Source of the DNA: Ischnura elegans
Lineage: Eukaryota > Arthropoda > Insecta > Odonata > Coenagrionidae
NCBI RefSeq assembly: GCF_921293095.1
Contig: NC_060257.1
Coordinates: forward strand, 69,014,472 to 69,078,471
Direction of reading: 5' to 3'
Length of the DNA stretch: 64,000 nucleotides
Numbering within the stretch: the stretch's first letter is position 1; each line of letters opens with the position of its first letter. The translations under genes were made by a program, and so were the position numbers. The notes beneath the pieces were generated by a model. It had not been told where the DNA came from and searched no databases. It worked only from the letters and a program-made list of their open reading frames with translations. This document shows positions 10,481 through 22,110 of the stretch, in pieces.

Positions 10481-10862
10481 GATGCAACTCTAGGTTTAGG
10501 TGCAACTACGACGAAAAAATCAAAATATCGCGCCTGGTAAAATGTCACGGTATAACTTTCGAAAACTATCCGATACATCATCGTATAAAGTATCGTGATA
10601 TTTTATCGGTAGGCTATTTTTTATTGTCCGATACATATTCATATACAATGGGAAGGCCATTTTGTATCTGGTGATATAACACGGTATTTTATCGTGAAAA
10701 TATTTTGGGCCCGATAAGACTATAGCTATCGTCCCGATTTTAACTATCGCTACGGACAATTTCCGATTTTCGAAGCTTACCTTGTTTCGATGTTGAATTT
10801 CAATGCTGATCCTCCAGTCTCCCTCAATTGCACCAATGATAATTTGCTGCTCCTATCATAGC

Positions 10863-11281
10863 CAGGGTTGTTACACGTCGGGGATATCAAAAAAGGTCTG
10901 GGGATTTGAAGTGAATCAGGGAAATTAGGCAAAAGTTGAGGAATCTCGTTTATGCCGTCTGTAATAATTGTGTTATGACCTGAAAATCAGAAGAATAGCC
11001 GAATTATCGTCTAGAGGCTGTCTTTCGCTCGGTAAGATGCGGAGTTCACTAGTTCTGTAAGTTATTACTTAGGAATAAAGTTAACTATTGTTTTTTCGGT
11101 GTAAAATTTTTCAAACTATATTAAATCACTGTCTTTTCAGCGTTCGTTAAAGTTTGATCTGCTGAGTCAATTTAAATTTAAATATAGGTAACTAGCTTTT
11201 ATTTATCTAAAATTAAAGTTTACTAGAAAATTTTTCTTCGTGCCAAATCTAAATAATATATTCAATCTTGTACCAACCCTG
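10863..11281. mobile_element. Probable hAT-like element, CAGGGTTGKTACA ends
   Basis: The terminal inverted repeats are CAGGGTTGTTACACG (left) and CAGGGTTGGTACAAG (right, minus strand), 13 of 15 identical. The flanking 8-mers do not match, so the target duplication has decayed or the ends are slightly misplaced. The left subterminal part is rich in GGGGAT/GGGAAA motifs. It is non-coding. Confidence 0.55.
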
Positions 11282-12045
11282 ATGAAACTGTTGTATTTCC
11301 TAGATTCAATCATTCGCTTAATTCCCTTAACTTTCCACAACCACTGGATGGAGGGGTGTTTCTAAGTTTGCGATGACTTCGGTTTGTCTACGAAAACCAC
11401 TAGTTTCATTCCATTTCCGAAACTGTCAATCTGTTTCGGTTGTGTATTTGGTTTTGCGGCGCATGTATCAGGGACCACCCTGAGATTCTATTGGAATGTA
11501 AATAAGTCGATAGCTTCCGTCGCGGCCTGTATTTCATGAATGCCATCGAATGCTGAACGAGTTCGAGAGTAAAAGCAAATCATTCTTTGCATGCATCCAT
11601 AAACAGGTTTCGAGGGGATTTGAAAGCTACGTGATATGAATAAGTGATGTGCGATTAAAAAAATATATATGGAGGTCGGAATTGATTCATGGACACATAT
11701 TTTGGTGTCTGAGTTATCCCTCCGGAATGTCAATGCCCAACCTCACGGCATATAAAGGGGTTACGACTACGAACTTGGGAAGCATGGTCGACCTGCACAG
11801 CTCGATTAAGGAGAATTTTTCGTTTCTGGATGCATTTCGAAAATAAATACGCTCCAGGTCGTCACGGTGATTACAAAAAAGACATTTCTAACTACAACAA
11901 GGAGTAACAACAGGAAGTTGGATGACGTCGCCTTTAGGGATAGTCCTTCACTTTCTTATTTGTTGATCTTAACTGATGAACTTAATGAGATACTTCAGAG
12001 GACCATAACTCTTGTATTAGATTTATTTTTAACCTCCGCTACGAT
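11282..12045. other. No recognised feature
   Basis: I see no supported gene. The last ~180 bp may be decayed LINE sequence upstream of the recognisable part at 12046, but no motif proves it. Confidence 0.35.
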
Positions 12046-12775
12046 GAACATTTGTCCTCTTATAGGGAAAAACTATCCTGCTTGCCTGTCAAGGAAAGAC
12101 GTAATTATCTGCTCTGTGTTTTCTTATTCTCCTTATTCTCCACCTCAGAACCAAAATACCTAATAGATATGTTCGAACACCAACCACAGTCCCGCACAAT
12201 GAATACTAGAAGCTCGTCGACCGACCTTTATTGCCCCACCCACAGAACCACCAAATACCATCACTCCTTCCTCGTAAACTCAACAAAATTATGGAATTCC
12301 CTTCCCATCAACTTAAAGAATATTTCAAATGTCCAGTCCTTCAAATCAAAACTTCATTCTCACCTTTCCCGCAAAACATAATTCAATAATCAAATAGTAA
12401 TCCAAACTTTAGTACCCAATAGAATTTGCGGCGGTTTTCCTCTTTTTTTCTTAAATATTTTTTGGTTTATTATTCATTAAATGTTATAAAATGATAAAAT
12501 GCTATCAAGTGTCAAATTTTTAATTTATTATTATGTTAAAAATACCTTATTAAATGACATATTTGCGTTTTCATGCTTCGATTAAATTCGACTTGATAAC
12601 CGATACTGTATTATCTACTGTAATATGCTATTTATTTATGTTTATATGTAATTAACTTATAATGAATATGTTATCAACTGTATTATGTATGCAATTTGCT
12701 CACCACTTACGTACAATTTGTGCTCTTTGGGGTATTGTACCCAGAGCAAATAAATATTATTATTATTATATTATT
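12046..12775 (+). mobile_element. LINE 3' end: C-terminus of the reverse-transcriptase protein plus 3' UTR
   Basis: The frame 12052-12381 (109 codons) ends in the characteristic tail of non-LTR retrotransposon ORF2 proteins. It has YREKLSCLPVKERRNYL, an RTSSTDL-like basic block, then SFLVNSTKLWNSLPINLKN and SFKSKLHSHLSRKT before the stop, matching the family pattern of ...LWNSLP...FK..L... The ORF is cut off upstream with no reverse-transcriptase core. After the stop lies an AT-rich 3' UTR ending in AATAAATATTATTATTATTA, a simple-repeat tail typical of such elements. It is a 5'-truncated, dead copy. The clade is not certain. Confidence 0.75.
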
Positions 12776-13350
12776 TCTTTAATGAGTACTTATAGGGGAG
12801 AAAAAACTTTTTGTTTCTGTGATATGGAGCGAAAAACCTTTGACAATAATTTTCGCATAAAAAAAGTTCCCCAAATATATGTCCGTGTCGTTGGAGCGTC
12901 CGTAGACAGGTTTAATCCCAACGCGAAAGATTATGTTCCTACCGGGGAGTTCAAAAGTGTTCCCAAGCCAGATTTGTCTGTAAGGGAGAGGTATTCGCAA
13001 TGACAGGTTTCACTTTATCAACTGATGTGCACACTACGTAGACAAATCAAGATTTTTTTGCATTTAAAAATATCCTATGGGAGAGCTGCTATAAAAAAAT
13101 AATAGTTGCGAAAATTTGAAATTACGTATTGTTTTTATGATGGCCTACTGACGGAACGTCCTTCAATGCACTGAATAAAATGTAGCCTTGAACGTCAAAC
13201 GTGGTAATCGTGCGTTATTTAAACTGTTTTTTTTTTAAATTTTGATGCTACATTCCGATATTGATCTTGAGCTCCACCCCGTAAAATTCTTTTGGTTTTA
13301 ATGACTAGTTTTTACTCCTCTTGTCAACTTGAGGACGCCTGAATCACTTT
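12776..13350. other. No recognised feature
   Basis: A short open frame spanning 12662-13003 on the plus strand begins in the LINE 3' UTR and has no recognisable domain. I see nothing else here. Confidence 0.4.
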
Positions 13351-14029
13351 TTAACACTTTGAGTGCCGACCCCTGATTTCTATGCCCTACTGAAAAATCC
13401 AGCCATTTTTGCTAAATTCGCAAATTTTTTTAAAAACATTCGCATCAAAAGTATATTTATATCGATGTGTATTTCAATAAAAATGGACTTTGCTCATCTT
13501 TATGAATTAGTTGAATAACATTAATTCTAATTTTTAAATATATTATTTAATAATGAAAACCTACTGTTTTTGAAAAATAAAAAAGCTGCAATATATGATG
13601 TACCACCATAAAATGCAAAATAATTTTTTATTATGATCAATTTGAACTTTTTACAGCATGAAAATCATAAAAAAAGCATTGTTCCAAGCAAAGCATTATA
13701 AATCCTGGATGAAAAAAAGGGTCGCTAAACCCTCAACGAACGGTTCATTGGCTCAAAGAATTTTCACACAAAGTGGCATAAGATAAGGATGGCGGTAGCT
13801 ACAGAGGAATTTTCGTCCTGAAGACATAAAGGGAACTCTTTTTCCATCGAGAGTTGATTTTTGAAATAAAAGAACCACTAAGCAATAAACTGGAAAAGTA
13901 CGACGGGTAAATATTAAGGCTTCACGCATACAAAGCCAATTAAATAGAAAGACGTAATATTACGTCCATGGCATTCTTCAGAAAGATTAACAGGACGTAA
14001 TATTACGTCCATGGCACGCAGAGTGTTAA
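13351..14029. mobile_element. TTAA-flanked element, piggyBac-like ends
   Basis: The sequence TTAACACTTTGAGTGCC at the left and its complement-like GGCACGCAGAGTGTTAA at the right form inverted ends anchored on TTAA (13351-13354, 14026-14029). TTAA target sites are the hallmark of piggyBac elements, though Kolobok also uses TTAA. The right side carries two copies of the perfect palindrome GACGTAATATTACGTC followed by CATGGCA. No transposase frame is present, so it is a 679-bp non-autonomous copy. Confidence 0.6.
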
Positions 14030-14309
14030 ATAATTGTCCTATTGACCAATCTCCTTCACATTTGTGTTGGTCTCTTGCGATATTTTTATAATTTTTAAGG
14101 CTGATTTTCACCATTCACAATAATAAACGCATCTAGCGCCAAAGTGTGTCTCCAATACCACAATATGGCTATTTTTCCATAGATTAACTCGCCTTTGAAA
14201 ATTTAACTTGTGATGGAATTTGCTATTTATAGTGGAGGTAATTTTGATATCGATAATATTTAATTAATTTTTTTCTTTTTTTTTCTTTTTATCTTGACCT
14301 CGTTTAATT

Positions 14310-14539
14310 CATGGTAAAATAGTTCTCGGAGTACAGGTCAATGTATGTGATGCAAAAAAGTTTTTGCCAATGTTTCTGTTTGTTTTAAACTATCATCAGG
14401 GCTATTAAAGAAATATGCTATCATCAGGGCTATGTTTTCTTTCATAGCCCTGATGATAGTTTAAAATAAACAGAGTCGTTGGCTAAAACTTTTCTGCATC
14501 ACAAACATTGATCTATAATCCGAGAACAATTTTACCATG
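14310..14539. repeat. Foldback repeat with hammerhead-like core
   Basis: The arms are inverted repeats of about 95 bp each (CATGGTAAAATAGTTCTCGG at the left, its complement at the right). In the left arm, minus strand (14371-14402), is CTGATGA, a GTTT/AAAC hairpin and GAAAC. The right arm (14448-14480, plus) has the same CTGATGA and hairpin, but GAGTC replaces GAAAC. The centre holds a third partial copy of the CTATCATCAGGGCTAT block. The layout resembles other foldbacks in this window (17288, 28722, 30918, 41206). Confidence 0.75.
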
Positions 14540-15469
14540 ATAATATTTAATGCTCGTTATAAGTTCTGTCGTCATAGTAACCAACATGTGTCGATCGGAA
14601 CTCCCATCAACCACGGTGCCTTCTGAGAAATAATGTGCACGTGCCTCCATGAACATGACAATCACTCCAGCTTAGAATTTGGTACTTCTCGTGGAGTAAT
14701 TAATTTCTTGCTCCAAGCATCCATCAAAGATCGGGAAACTCTGGTCTAAATGTGCCTGCTAATTTCAATCCGGATGCTCTGTTGAAATTCCATACGGTCT
14801 GTTCTTGTCTTAACTAGCAACCTGCCTTGAGGAAATTGGGTGTGGTATTGGAACAGTCATGTCTCCGGTCAAATAGAGTCCGATGAAGCAGTGCTTCCTT
14901 CTCAGAACACGAGATCAGAAATGCTGCCTAGTTACGCGACAAAGCAATTTCCTGTGTTAGTCCTATTTTTGATTGTGCACATTTCATACTTATTTAGAAA
15001 AAAAAGACTGCATTAATATTGGCATTAGAGAGCTTAAACAATGAATTTTTTGGTCATTTCGGTGCATTGTACTTTTAAGTGTTGGTATTGTGGAAGAAAA
15101 TACATAAAATTAACAATTTTCTCCGGTTTAAAAAACTTACTTTCTTACATGGGACCCCAAATACTCTTCTTAATAGCTGGAAATATTACTTCTTAATCGT
15201 CAAATGTAAATAACAGCACACTTCCATTACGAATAAAAAGCTACGATGCTGGAAACACTAACGGATGTTTAAAAATTATCCTTTTGATGCTTTTAGACAT
15301 GTCTGTAGATCTTACTAACTGTGTTGTGTATTTTTATTTTTATCAATTGATGATTGGAGATGCATCGGACATATTTCTATATAAACTCTTCTCGATAATA
15401 TGAGAAAGCATTTTCAATAACGTGCCCTCTCATTAATAAATGTAGTAATGTGTACTGTTATTTCAGATG
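14540..15469. other. No recognised feature
   Basis: I see no gene, tRNA-like box or inverted repeat in this AT-rich stretch. Confidence 0.4.
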
Positions 15470-16050
15470 TGGGCTTTCTTCTAGGACATTTGACCTCCAT
15501 TGTGACCTTTGGAGGTCAAAAAACTAACAATACGGATCTATGAACTGCAAAAACGACTTTGGCACCCATTAAAACCTAAAACTCCGTATTAACCTTGGAG
15601 GTCAATTAGTGTATAATACGGGTATTAGGACAATACCATTGACTTGGGCAGCCTTTAAAACCCATGGATCGACACCGCTGTTGGTATGCTATTCTTTTTG
15701 CCATCCTTATGACCTTGACTGTGACCTTACTGGGTCAACGGTTGAATTTTCGTAAATAAAAGTGCTATTTTTGGTTTCTCGTGTCCGATAACATTAGAAT
15801 TGGCATCTTGGTCAATGGAATTCAGGTTTTTTCTATTTCGATTTTTTAATAATTGAAACCCCATAGGGCGAATTCAAATTTTTGGTTTGGACCCGCATTG
15901 TGAGGTCAAAAGGTCAAAATTGTAAAATTTGGCTTACACTGGACATAACTTAAGACCATTCCCCATAAGTATACCAATTTTCATGAATATTGTCCGATGC
16001 GTAGTTACTATAATTAGAGGTTAAAAATGACACTTGACCTGTGGGACAGA
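15470..16050. repeat. GGTCA/TGACC-rich stretch, probably an old transposon
   Basis: Roughly ten TGACCT or AGGTCA half-sites occur in under 600 bp, including TGACCTCC...GTGACCTTTGGAGGTCA near 15490 and AGGTCAAAAGGTCA near 15903. Half-sites in this density are known in some transposable elements, and the motif is also the nuclear-receptor half-site. No ends or coding frame are identifiable. The biological reading is open. Confidence 0.35.
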
Positions 16051-16534
16051 CTCTATATCCATTGTAAATTGAATGAACTGGACCTTAGTTCAATTCCTCG
16101 TGGAGTATGTCGAACCAACATGAGGTTTTATTATTTATACCCTGAGTAAGAATACGAGAGCATCAGAGGACGAGGAGGAAGGACTTTTGGAATGATTGAC
16201 GAACGTAAGTCATTATCATGAAGACGCGCAGGGCGCGTGGCACGCCATGAGGCTGCGCAGCCTGCAACGGAGGCGAAAGATGGGACTCCTGAAAGGAAAG
16301 CCCGAACGACGTCATTTTTTCGTCCCATTGGAGCGATAGCTTTAACGATGGCGGAGAAATGACCATTTCACGCGATTATTTTCTGCGATTGCTCTCTTTT
16401 TCCATCACTCGGTACGTCCCTTTTTCCGTCGCTGAAACCATCGCTGGCACCATCCTTCAGCCAATAAGAACGCTCAGCCGCTGACCGCGATTGTCACGCC
16501 AAGCTTGGCTTTTAATCGAATGAAATGATGGTGT

Positions 16535-17040
16535 TAAACGAAGATATCGTATTGTCCACAATTTATTCTCCGAGCACTACAGGTGTTTCGATTGTTATAC
16601 AATCATCCTGTGGTACTAAAGAAGTCTGCAGTAAAGTCTACAGTACATTGTATCATGGGCGTACCCAGCGAGGGGCAGGGGGGGCAGCTGCCCCCCCTAG
16701 AAGCAAACATCGCAAAAGTCTTTAAGCAAAATCAGCACTGAATTGACACGAAAGCATTCAACTAAATTTCTTTAAAGCCAGGAAAAAAGATAGCGTAATG
16801 TATTAGTATAAGATATGTAACTAAAAAAAACTTTTTTCAATGAAATAATCTCATAAACTAATAAAGCGCTGTTGTAATTTTCTTAAAATGTTGGTTTCAT
16901 TCACCTTTTCCATGCTAAAATGTCACAAATTGGCTTTCCCCCCCTAGTTATGATCCTGGGTACGTCCTTGCATTGTATAACTATCGAAACACGCGTAGTG
17001 CTCGGTCAATAAATTGTGGACAATACGATATCTTCGTTTA
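16535..17040. mobile_element. Foldback element with a hAT-like element nested in its loop
   Basis: The arms at 16535-16603 and 16972-17040 are inverted copies of about 69 bp (TAAACGAAGATATCGTATTG at the outside, GTTATACAAT at the inside). The loop holds a short sequence and then the hAT-like element 16654-16970. The nested order shows the foldback was there first. No coding frame is present. Confidence 0.8.
16654..16970 (-). mobile_element. Short hAT-like element, GGGGCGTGCCCA family, copy 2
   Basis: It is the opposite-orientation relative of 9366-9707. Ends are CATGGGCGTACCCAGCG and, on the minus strand, CAAGGACGTACCCAGGATC. Perfect 8-bp target duplications CATTGTAT flank it (16646-16653, 16971-16978). 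It is non-coding and 317 bp long. Confidence 0.85.
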
Positions 17041-17287
17041 TCATTATCATTAGTTACGTTCCGCGACATCTCTCCTAAGAAAGTTGACTTTAATTGAATG
17101 AAAGTTGAAAATAGCTAAAGTGATGGAGTAAGCGATGGAAAAGGTGCGGTGGGAATGACCGTGTGATATAGAAAGTGATGGGTCGAGCGATTACTTTTTT
17201 GCTCCCTGAAAACCTATCGCTGACGCTATCATTCTGTGGAACTTAAGGCTGGATGGCAATACTTGGTGGAATTTGGGGACAGGAAAA

Positions 17288-17452
17288 AAAAGATACAATG
17301 TTTAATGTTCCACAGAAGTTTACTTAACCGACCCAGGTTTCGACATTACACTATGTCATTTGACCTTTGAAAATGACATAGTGTAATAGTGTAATGTCGA
17401 AACCTGGGTCGGTTGAGTAAATTTCTGTGGAACATTAAACATTGTATCTTTT
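17288..17452. repeat. Foldback repeat, GTCGAAACCTGGGTCGG family
   Basis: Near-perfect arms of about 70 bp begin AAAAGATACAATGTTTAATG on both strands. In the right arm, TTTGAAAATGACAT is followed by a loop and ATGTCGAAACC, so a 5-bp hairpin (GACAT/ATGTC) sits directly before GAAAC. A partial relative lies at 19958-20030. Confidence 0.75.
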
Positions 17453-17564
17453 ACTATGATTCTGTGGAACGGAAAAAAATGATGGCTTGATTCAGATTTA
17501 AGACTCTGCATAACCCGGAAGCCTGCAGTGACCTATCCAGATTCTTATGGCAATACTTGTCTAA

Positions 17565-18022
17565 AGCCTGAATCACACGATCATTTTTTTTCGTCGCGAA
17601 AGTGATCACTATCGAGATCACTTTTCCCGTCGCGAAAAGCAATCGCTCTAGTGATAATTTTTCTGAATCACACGGTCACTCCCGCCGTCGCTTTTTGCAT
17701 CATTTCCAATATCACAGCTCGTTGTCATAGGACCCTCATCACGAAATTATATAGCGTGTTTGTTTATTTATGTCGTTCCCACAATTGTCAAACGTTGCGC
17801 TGCAATCGCTCCGTAGGGGAATGCGTTCCGATTGGCTGATATGGGGTTTTAGTGACGGTTTTAGCGATGGAAAAAGCGACCGGACGAGTGATGAAAAATA
17901 GCAATGGGAATCCTCATCGCGATCGCGATCGCGAAAAACAATTGCCGGCGACGATCATTTTGCGCAGTGATCCCGATAGTGATCACTTTCGCGACGAAAA
18001 AAATGATCTTGTGATTCAGGCT
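17565..18022. mobile_element. Harbinger-like MITE, AGCCTGAATCAC ends
   Basis: Inverted ends of about 50 bp start AGCCTGAATCACACGATCAT (left) and AGCCTGAATCACAAGATCAT (right, minus strand), continuing into TTTTTCGTCGCGAAAGTGATC. TAA flanks both sides (17562-17564, 18023-18025), the TWA-type duplication of PIF/Harbinger. The 458-bp interior is CpG-rich with GCGATCGCGATCGCGA and no transposase. Confidence 0.75.
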
Positions 18023-18093
18023 TAAGTATACTAAAATAGTAGAGTATGTAAAAAAAGTAACAGAAGCAGGCGAAATGTAGTGGAATGACATCC

Positions 18094-18246
18094 TGTAAGT
18101 ATTAAAAGAAAATAGAGATGGCACTTTTCCTCCGGGATATTTAAAGTGCGACGCGTTTCAACCGTTATGTCATTATCAAGTACAAGCGTCGTACTTTAAA
18201 TAAACCTGTGGAAAAGTGCCATCTCTATTTTCTTTTAATACTTACA
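18094..18246. repeat. Foldback repeat, about 150 bp
   Basis: Inverted arms begin TGTAAGTATTAAAAGAAAAT on each strand and run about 60 bp. The minus strand of the centre reads CTTGATAATGACATAACGGT followed by TGAAACG, similar to the motif in the palindrome at 30918. It has no coding capacity. Confidence 0.75.
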
Positions 18247-18447
18247 GTAGAGTATGTAATGAATGCTAGAATAAGTGTATCCTTCGCTGACCCACAGTCC
18301 TATTGTTTCAATTTTTCTTTATTATGCAGAAATTGGGGTATCATTGTTGGCCTCTGCTTATGAATCCTGTCCTGTTCTTGCTGCGCTCTTGTATGTATAT
18401 CGTTGGAAAATTGGACTAAAAGTTGGCCTCGCGTCTACTTTTTAAAT

Positions 18448-18988
18448 CAGGGATGGCTATCCAAAATGGTCATTCGGGACACGAAGGAAATGCGTTATAA
18501 CTCCGCGGGCCGCATACACAATAATGGTAGAATTAGGGTCACTATGGAAATATTCTTTGATGTGAAAATTTTAAACAAAATGAGTATTTTTCATTTTTCT
18601 CAAATAAACATAGGTAACATAATAGTTATGTTTCGAAGGTTCAAGTAAATTTTTTCTCTTAACTAAGAAAGTTAAATTTTGAATAAATTAATGCACAAAT
18701 ATTTTATACTTATTCTATTGGATTGCATTTTGACTTTGTGTTTCTTTTTTTATCACGAATAAACACAGGTAACGTGATACGTATGTTACGAGAATTCAAG
18801 TAATTTTCTTAACTTTGATGTGTGCGTATTAATTTTTTAATAAATTAATGCGCACATTGCGTATAGGTCAATGCATGGTTTTTCTGCTGAAGCCACTACA
18901 GAATAAATACACTTATGTTAGTGTATTTATTGAATATCGCGGGCCGGAAGAATATTCAAGGATGCGGCCCGCCGGTTGGCCAACCCTG
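18448..18988. mobile_element. Probable hAT-like element with internal duplication
   Basis: The left end CAGGGATGGCTATCCAAAAT and the right end (minus strand) CAGGGTTGGCCAACCGGCGG, each followed by GCGGGCCGCA, fit hAT ends. Flanking 8-mers do not match, so the target duplication has decayed. Inside, a ~100-bp segment (AATAAACATAGGTAAC...) at about 18603 recurs at about 18759, 156 bp away. A perfect hairpin AATAAATACAC/GTGTATTTATT lies near 18901. Confidence 0.6.
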
Positions 18989-19110
18989 TACGTCCTTTCT
19001 CTATCTCGATACCAAGTGTTATCGACGCTGCTACGTCGTTGGCTTATCGAAATTCATAATATTAAGACGAGCTGTGGTTTTGTTTTGCATCGACAAATTG
19101 TCGTATAGGT

Positions 19111-19430
19111 GTTCCAACGATTTGATCGCTGAGTTCCAACGATTTGATCCTACAAAATCGTTGGCACATTAATGGCTGTTGCCAGGTTTCGCTATTTAGT
19201 GGGCCCTTGTCGCTTCTATAGCGGCGAGGGTATTCCCCGTCTCTCCCTTCCAACCCTATCCCAGAGGCGTCGTCGGGCTCCTATCGCGGCGGCCCCTCTT
19301 TCCTTTTTCCCTCCTTTCCAAACCCCTCCCCGGGAGCGCGGGCGTATAAGTCTCTGACTTGGTTCCCGGCCCCGGTGCGTTGTAACCCTCAGAGGACCCA
19401 CCTTGATGTCCTGATCTCTGTAGTTTAGGT
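19111..19430 (+). mobile_element. GC-rich retroposon, copy 1
   Basis: It resembles the insertion at 34060-34375 on the opposite strand. Shared landmarks are a CATTAAT block followed by GGTTTCG, a GCGTCGTCGGGCTCCTATCG-type core and a GTAACCTC-like block near the end. It starts with a duplicated GTTCCAACGATTTGATC (19111, 19133). It has no B box or coding frame. Its boundaries here are approximate; the other copy has a 12-bp target duplication. Confidence 0.55.
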
Positions 19431-19749
19431 GACTTATACAAACTCATTTTCGATAAGAGAGTGTCGATGCAAGAGTTTTCTTTAACTTTCGTTAACAACC
19501 CGTTCACAACAATTCGTTATCGAGATAGAGAAAGTCCCTACATGATCAAACCATCGTCGTTATTGTGTACGAAACGAGGAATGGAAAAGAAGATCGGATG
19601 TTTGGAGTGATATGAAGTAAAGCACAGAAGACGCCTTCCCCCTTCCTCACCATTCACCGATGGCCCTAGGAAACAACACCCGAAGATAAGAAGACCGCCA
19701 CGTGTATTTAAATGCTTTCGTTTCTATGTTCAAAGTTTGCTAACCCTGG

Positions 19750-19930
19750 AAAAAAATCCTTTACTTTCCACCCTTTTTATCTCCTCCGGTTTTTCCAAGC
19801 AACACCTCTCCACTCTCCCCTCCGCCCCCCCACACTTTCCACTTCTACCCATTCCAGCCACCTCCTTGAGGATTTTCCATCGCATTTCTCCTCTCTCTCT
19901 CCCCTCAGTTCTCCCACTCCCGCCTCCTAA
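19750..19930. repeat. Polypyrimidine tract
   Basis: About 180 bp strongly biased to C and T on the plus strand, with runs such as CTCCTCTCTCTCTCCCCTC and CCGCCCCCCCAC. Such tracts can form triplex DNA. Short open frames on both strands here are simply the bias. Confidence 0.7.
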
Positions 19931-19954
19931 ATATGTATAAATTAACTGCACTTG

Positions 19955-20035
19955 CTCCATTTGTACCTTGGAAATGATGTAGTAACATCGTAACTCGGGT
20001 CGGATTAAATTTATTTTTGTGGAAAATTGCAAATC
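19955..20035 (+). repeat. Fragment of the GTCGAAACCTGGGTCGG foldback family
   Basis: ACCTTGGAAATGATGTAGTAACATCGTAACTCGG, followed by a TTAAATTTATTTTTGTGG-like tail, aligns with one arm of 17288-17452. A 5-bp hairpin (GATGT/ACATC) precedes a mutated GTAAC. This is a solitary degenerate arm with no palindrome. Confidence 0.5.
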
Positions 20036-22069
20036 ATCTTTCATTATGAATCAATTCCATTCCATCTCGCTTGATTCCTCGACTTTTATGTGAAGTAAAT
20101 ATGTTTGGAACGAAGCGATGGTCGATGAAAGATGTTGGTGTGGTTTGGAATATGGAGAGCTGAAAAGCTCTCTGTTGGGATTATTTTCTTTTCCGCTGCA
20201 GCAACTTGATTTCGCTTCCATTGGCATCGTAGCGGAAAGCACGCGCTGGTTTTCTCTCCATTCAATAAGCCCTTGGCCGCCGACCCCCTGATTTTCCATT
20301 TTCGAGTCCTTTTTGCGTGGTAATTATCCCCTCGAGTTATTTCTTTCTTTTCAACCCGAAAACGCCGCCCTTTTGATTCATGCTCGTATTTTCGTTTACT
20401 TGCGCGCACTGGAATAATTTTCCTACCCGCGACCGCCCTAGACCGCGTTTTATATCTTCGGAGAAGTGTCGGGAGAGAGAAGTTTTGTGCATCCCGGTTA
20501 TTTATATTTTCTCTTCCTAGAAAAGGATATTTATTCATCGCTTTGGCTTCATTTCCATCATGCATGTTTGGTTCTCGGGAAAGAAACGCCAAAATTCTCG
20601 CCTAGTGTTTTTTTTGGCGGCCAAAGGATTTTTATTCATCCCTTCATATTTGTGTGCATTATGCAAATTTGCGTTTTGTAAATTTTTATCGGATTTTTGT
20701 AGTTTAATGGGTGGAAATAGTTCAGAAAATGGATGGATAGTATCAAGCGGGTTAAGACCGGGAGTTTAGTGGATTCAAGGAGGAGTTTGGTTCTTTAAAA
20801 AACCATTGCTTTGGGAAATTCTCTTTGAAGAATAGAGATTACCTCTGCAATTTCACTGAAAGTCCCTCTAGCTCTGGATTAGCTTGCATGACTTGCTGCC
20901 AGGAATATGATGATTAATTAAAGGATCGTGTCAGTAATGAAATATTATACTTAGAAAATAATGAAATCGAATTCAAAAAGAAAAAAAAAATGTCAAAATG
21001 TTTATCCGAGTTGGACACATCACAAAAGGTGACACATGCGTAGAATTTTCCCAACAAAAGATATTTTAATGCGTTTTGGAGAACCAAAATAAAAATTTTT
21101 CAGTAGCTTGTGTTTGAATATGTTAATTATTCACTTGTTATGAGGGCAAATCGTATGACTTAAAGACATGTAATTGGTGTTGCAAAAGTGTATTTGGTGG
21201 TAAATGTTTATTTCTAAATAATGTATAACATTTAGTTGTCATAATAATAATTTCTATTCAATGACATTAAAACTGAAGGCTTTGAGAATATGCTCCTATA
21301 CCTATGGTCTTCATTAACGAATGAGAATCGGTACATTTGAGAAAGCCATTGTAAAGACAATTGGTTAACGTTAGGCGATGTAGCTAATTGTATATTTTTA
21401 ATAATATATCGGCTGGAAAATAAATGTTAGTGTTTGAAAAAAATCAGTAGGAGCAGTTGTCAAAACACTCATCCATTTTTTAAATAAATAATATTCTCGA
21501 TGCATTCACAGTTGGAAAATAATCGCAAAAGAAGATTGATTACCATTAAGTGATGCCGACTTATTAATTATATGTATTAATGGAATGGTAGGCGAATTAA
21601 ATATTTTGTCTTAAGAATTATAAATTCCAATGGTAACACTTGTCAGAATGTTCATATTATAGTCGATGCTTGACATTGTTTTTTATATGCAGGATGTTTT
21701 CCTCAAACTACTGCCCACCATGTAATTTTTAGCATAGTTAACCACGTTTAGAAATCAGATTTTAGCTCACTCTTTGATTTTTATTAGAAAAAAGAATGAC
21801 TTGAATTTACTTAAGCTGAATAAATAACGTGAACTCCTTTAATTTTACTCTCCGCAAGCATGAAGTTAATACGATGTCCGTGGATTGGATTGCTGTGTAT
21901 TCTTGTTTTTTTTTTCTGTGAAGGAGATATAATTTTAATGTTAAACGAAGGCAAAATCAATATGGATGGCAGTCGATTTTAGCGCAATAAGTAACTCTCG
22001 AATAGTATGCTGTCCGTCTAACGAAACGTTTTCGAAAAAAAATGAAATTTCGTGGCAGAAATTTGGTTG
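20036..22069. other. No recognised feature; one long chance frame
   Basis: The minus strand has a 168-codon frame (20086-20592), the longest in the window. It is Lys/Arg rich, has no domain I recognise, no splice context and an unremarkable start. I treat it as probable chance. The rest is AT-rich with nothing supported. Confidence 0.4.
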
Positions 22070-22110
22070 ACCCCGGTTCGAGTCCCGGTCAAAGACTGAA
22101 CTAGAGTGCG
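22060..22110 (+). repeat. Isolated B-box, SINE relic
   Basis: A B-box GGTTCGAGTCC in the context CCCCGGTTCGAGTCCCGGTC is followed by AAAGACTGAACTAGAG. There is no tRNA-like 5' half, so it is at most a relic of a tRNA-derived SINE. Confidence 0.35.

Larger units (their letters stand above)
16150..17240. mobile_element. GCGATGG-rich MITE-like region carrying nested insertions
   Basis: The outer parts (about 16160-16520 and 17100-17240) share GCGATGGAAAAAGCGA-type motifs and a CAGCCAATAAGAACGC block with the MITE at 17565-18022. They seem to be the two halves of a related element separated by the foldback at 16535-17040. Its exact ends are not clear. Confidence 0.4.

Noticed and set aside
20086-20592. 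168-codon minus-strand open frame
   Set aside because: Longest frame in the window but with no domain, biased composition and no splice or start context. A frame this long can occur by chance in 64 kb.
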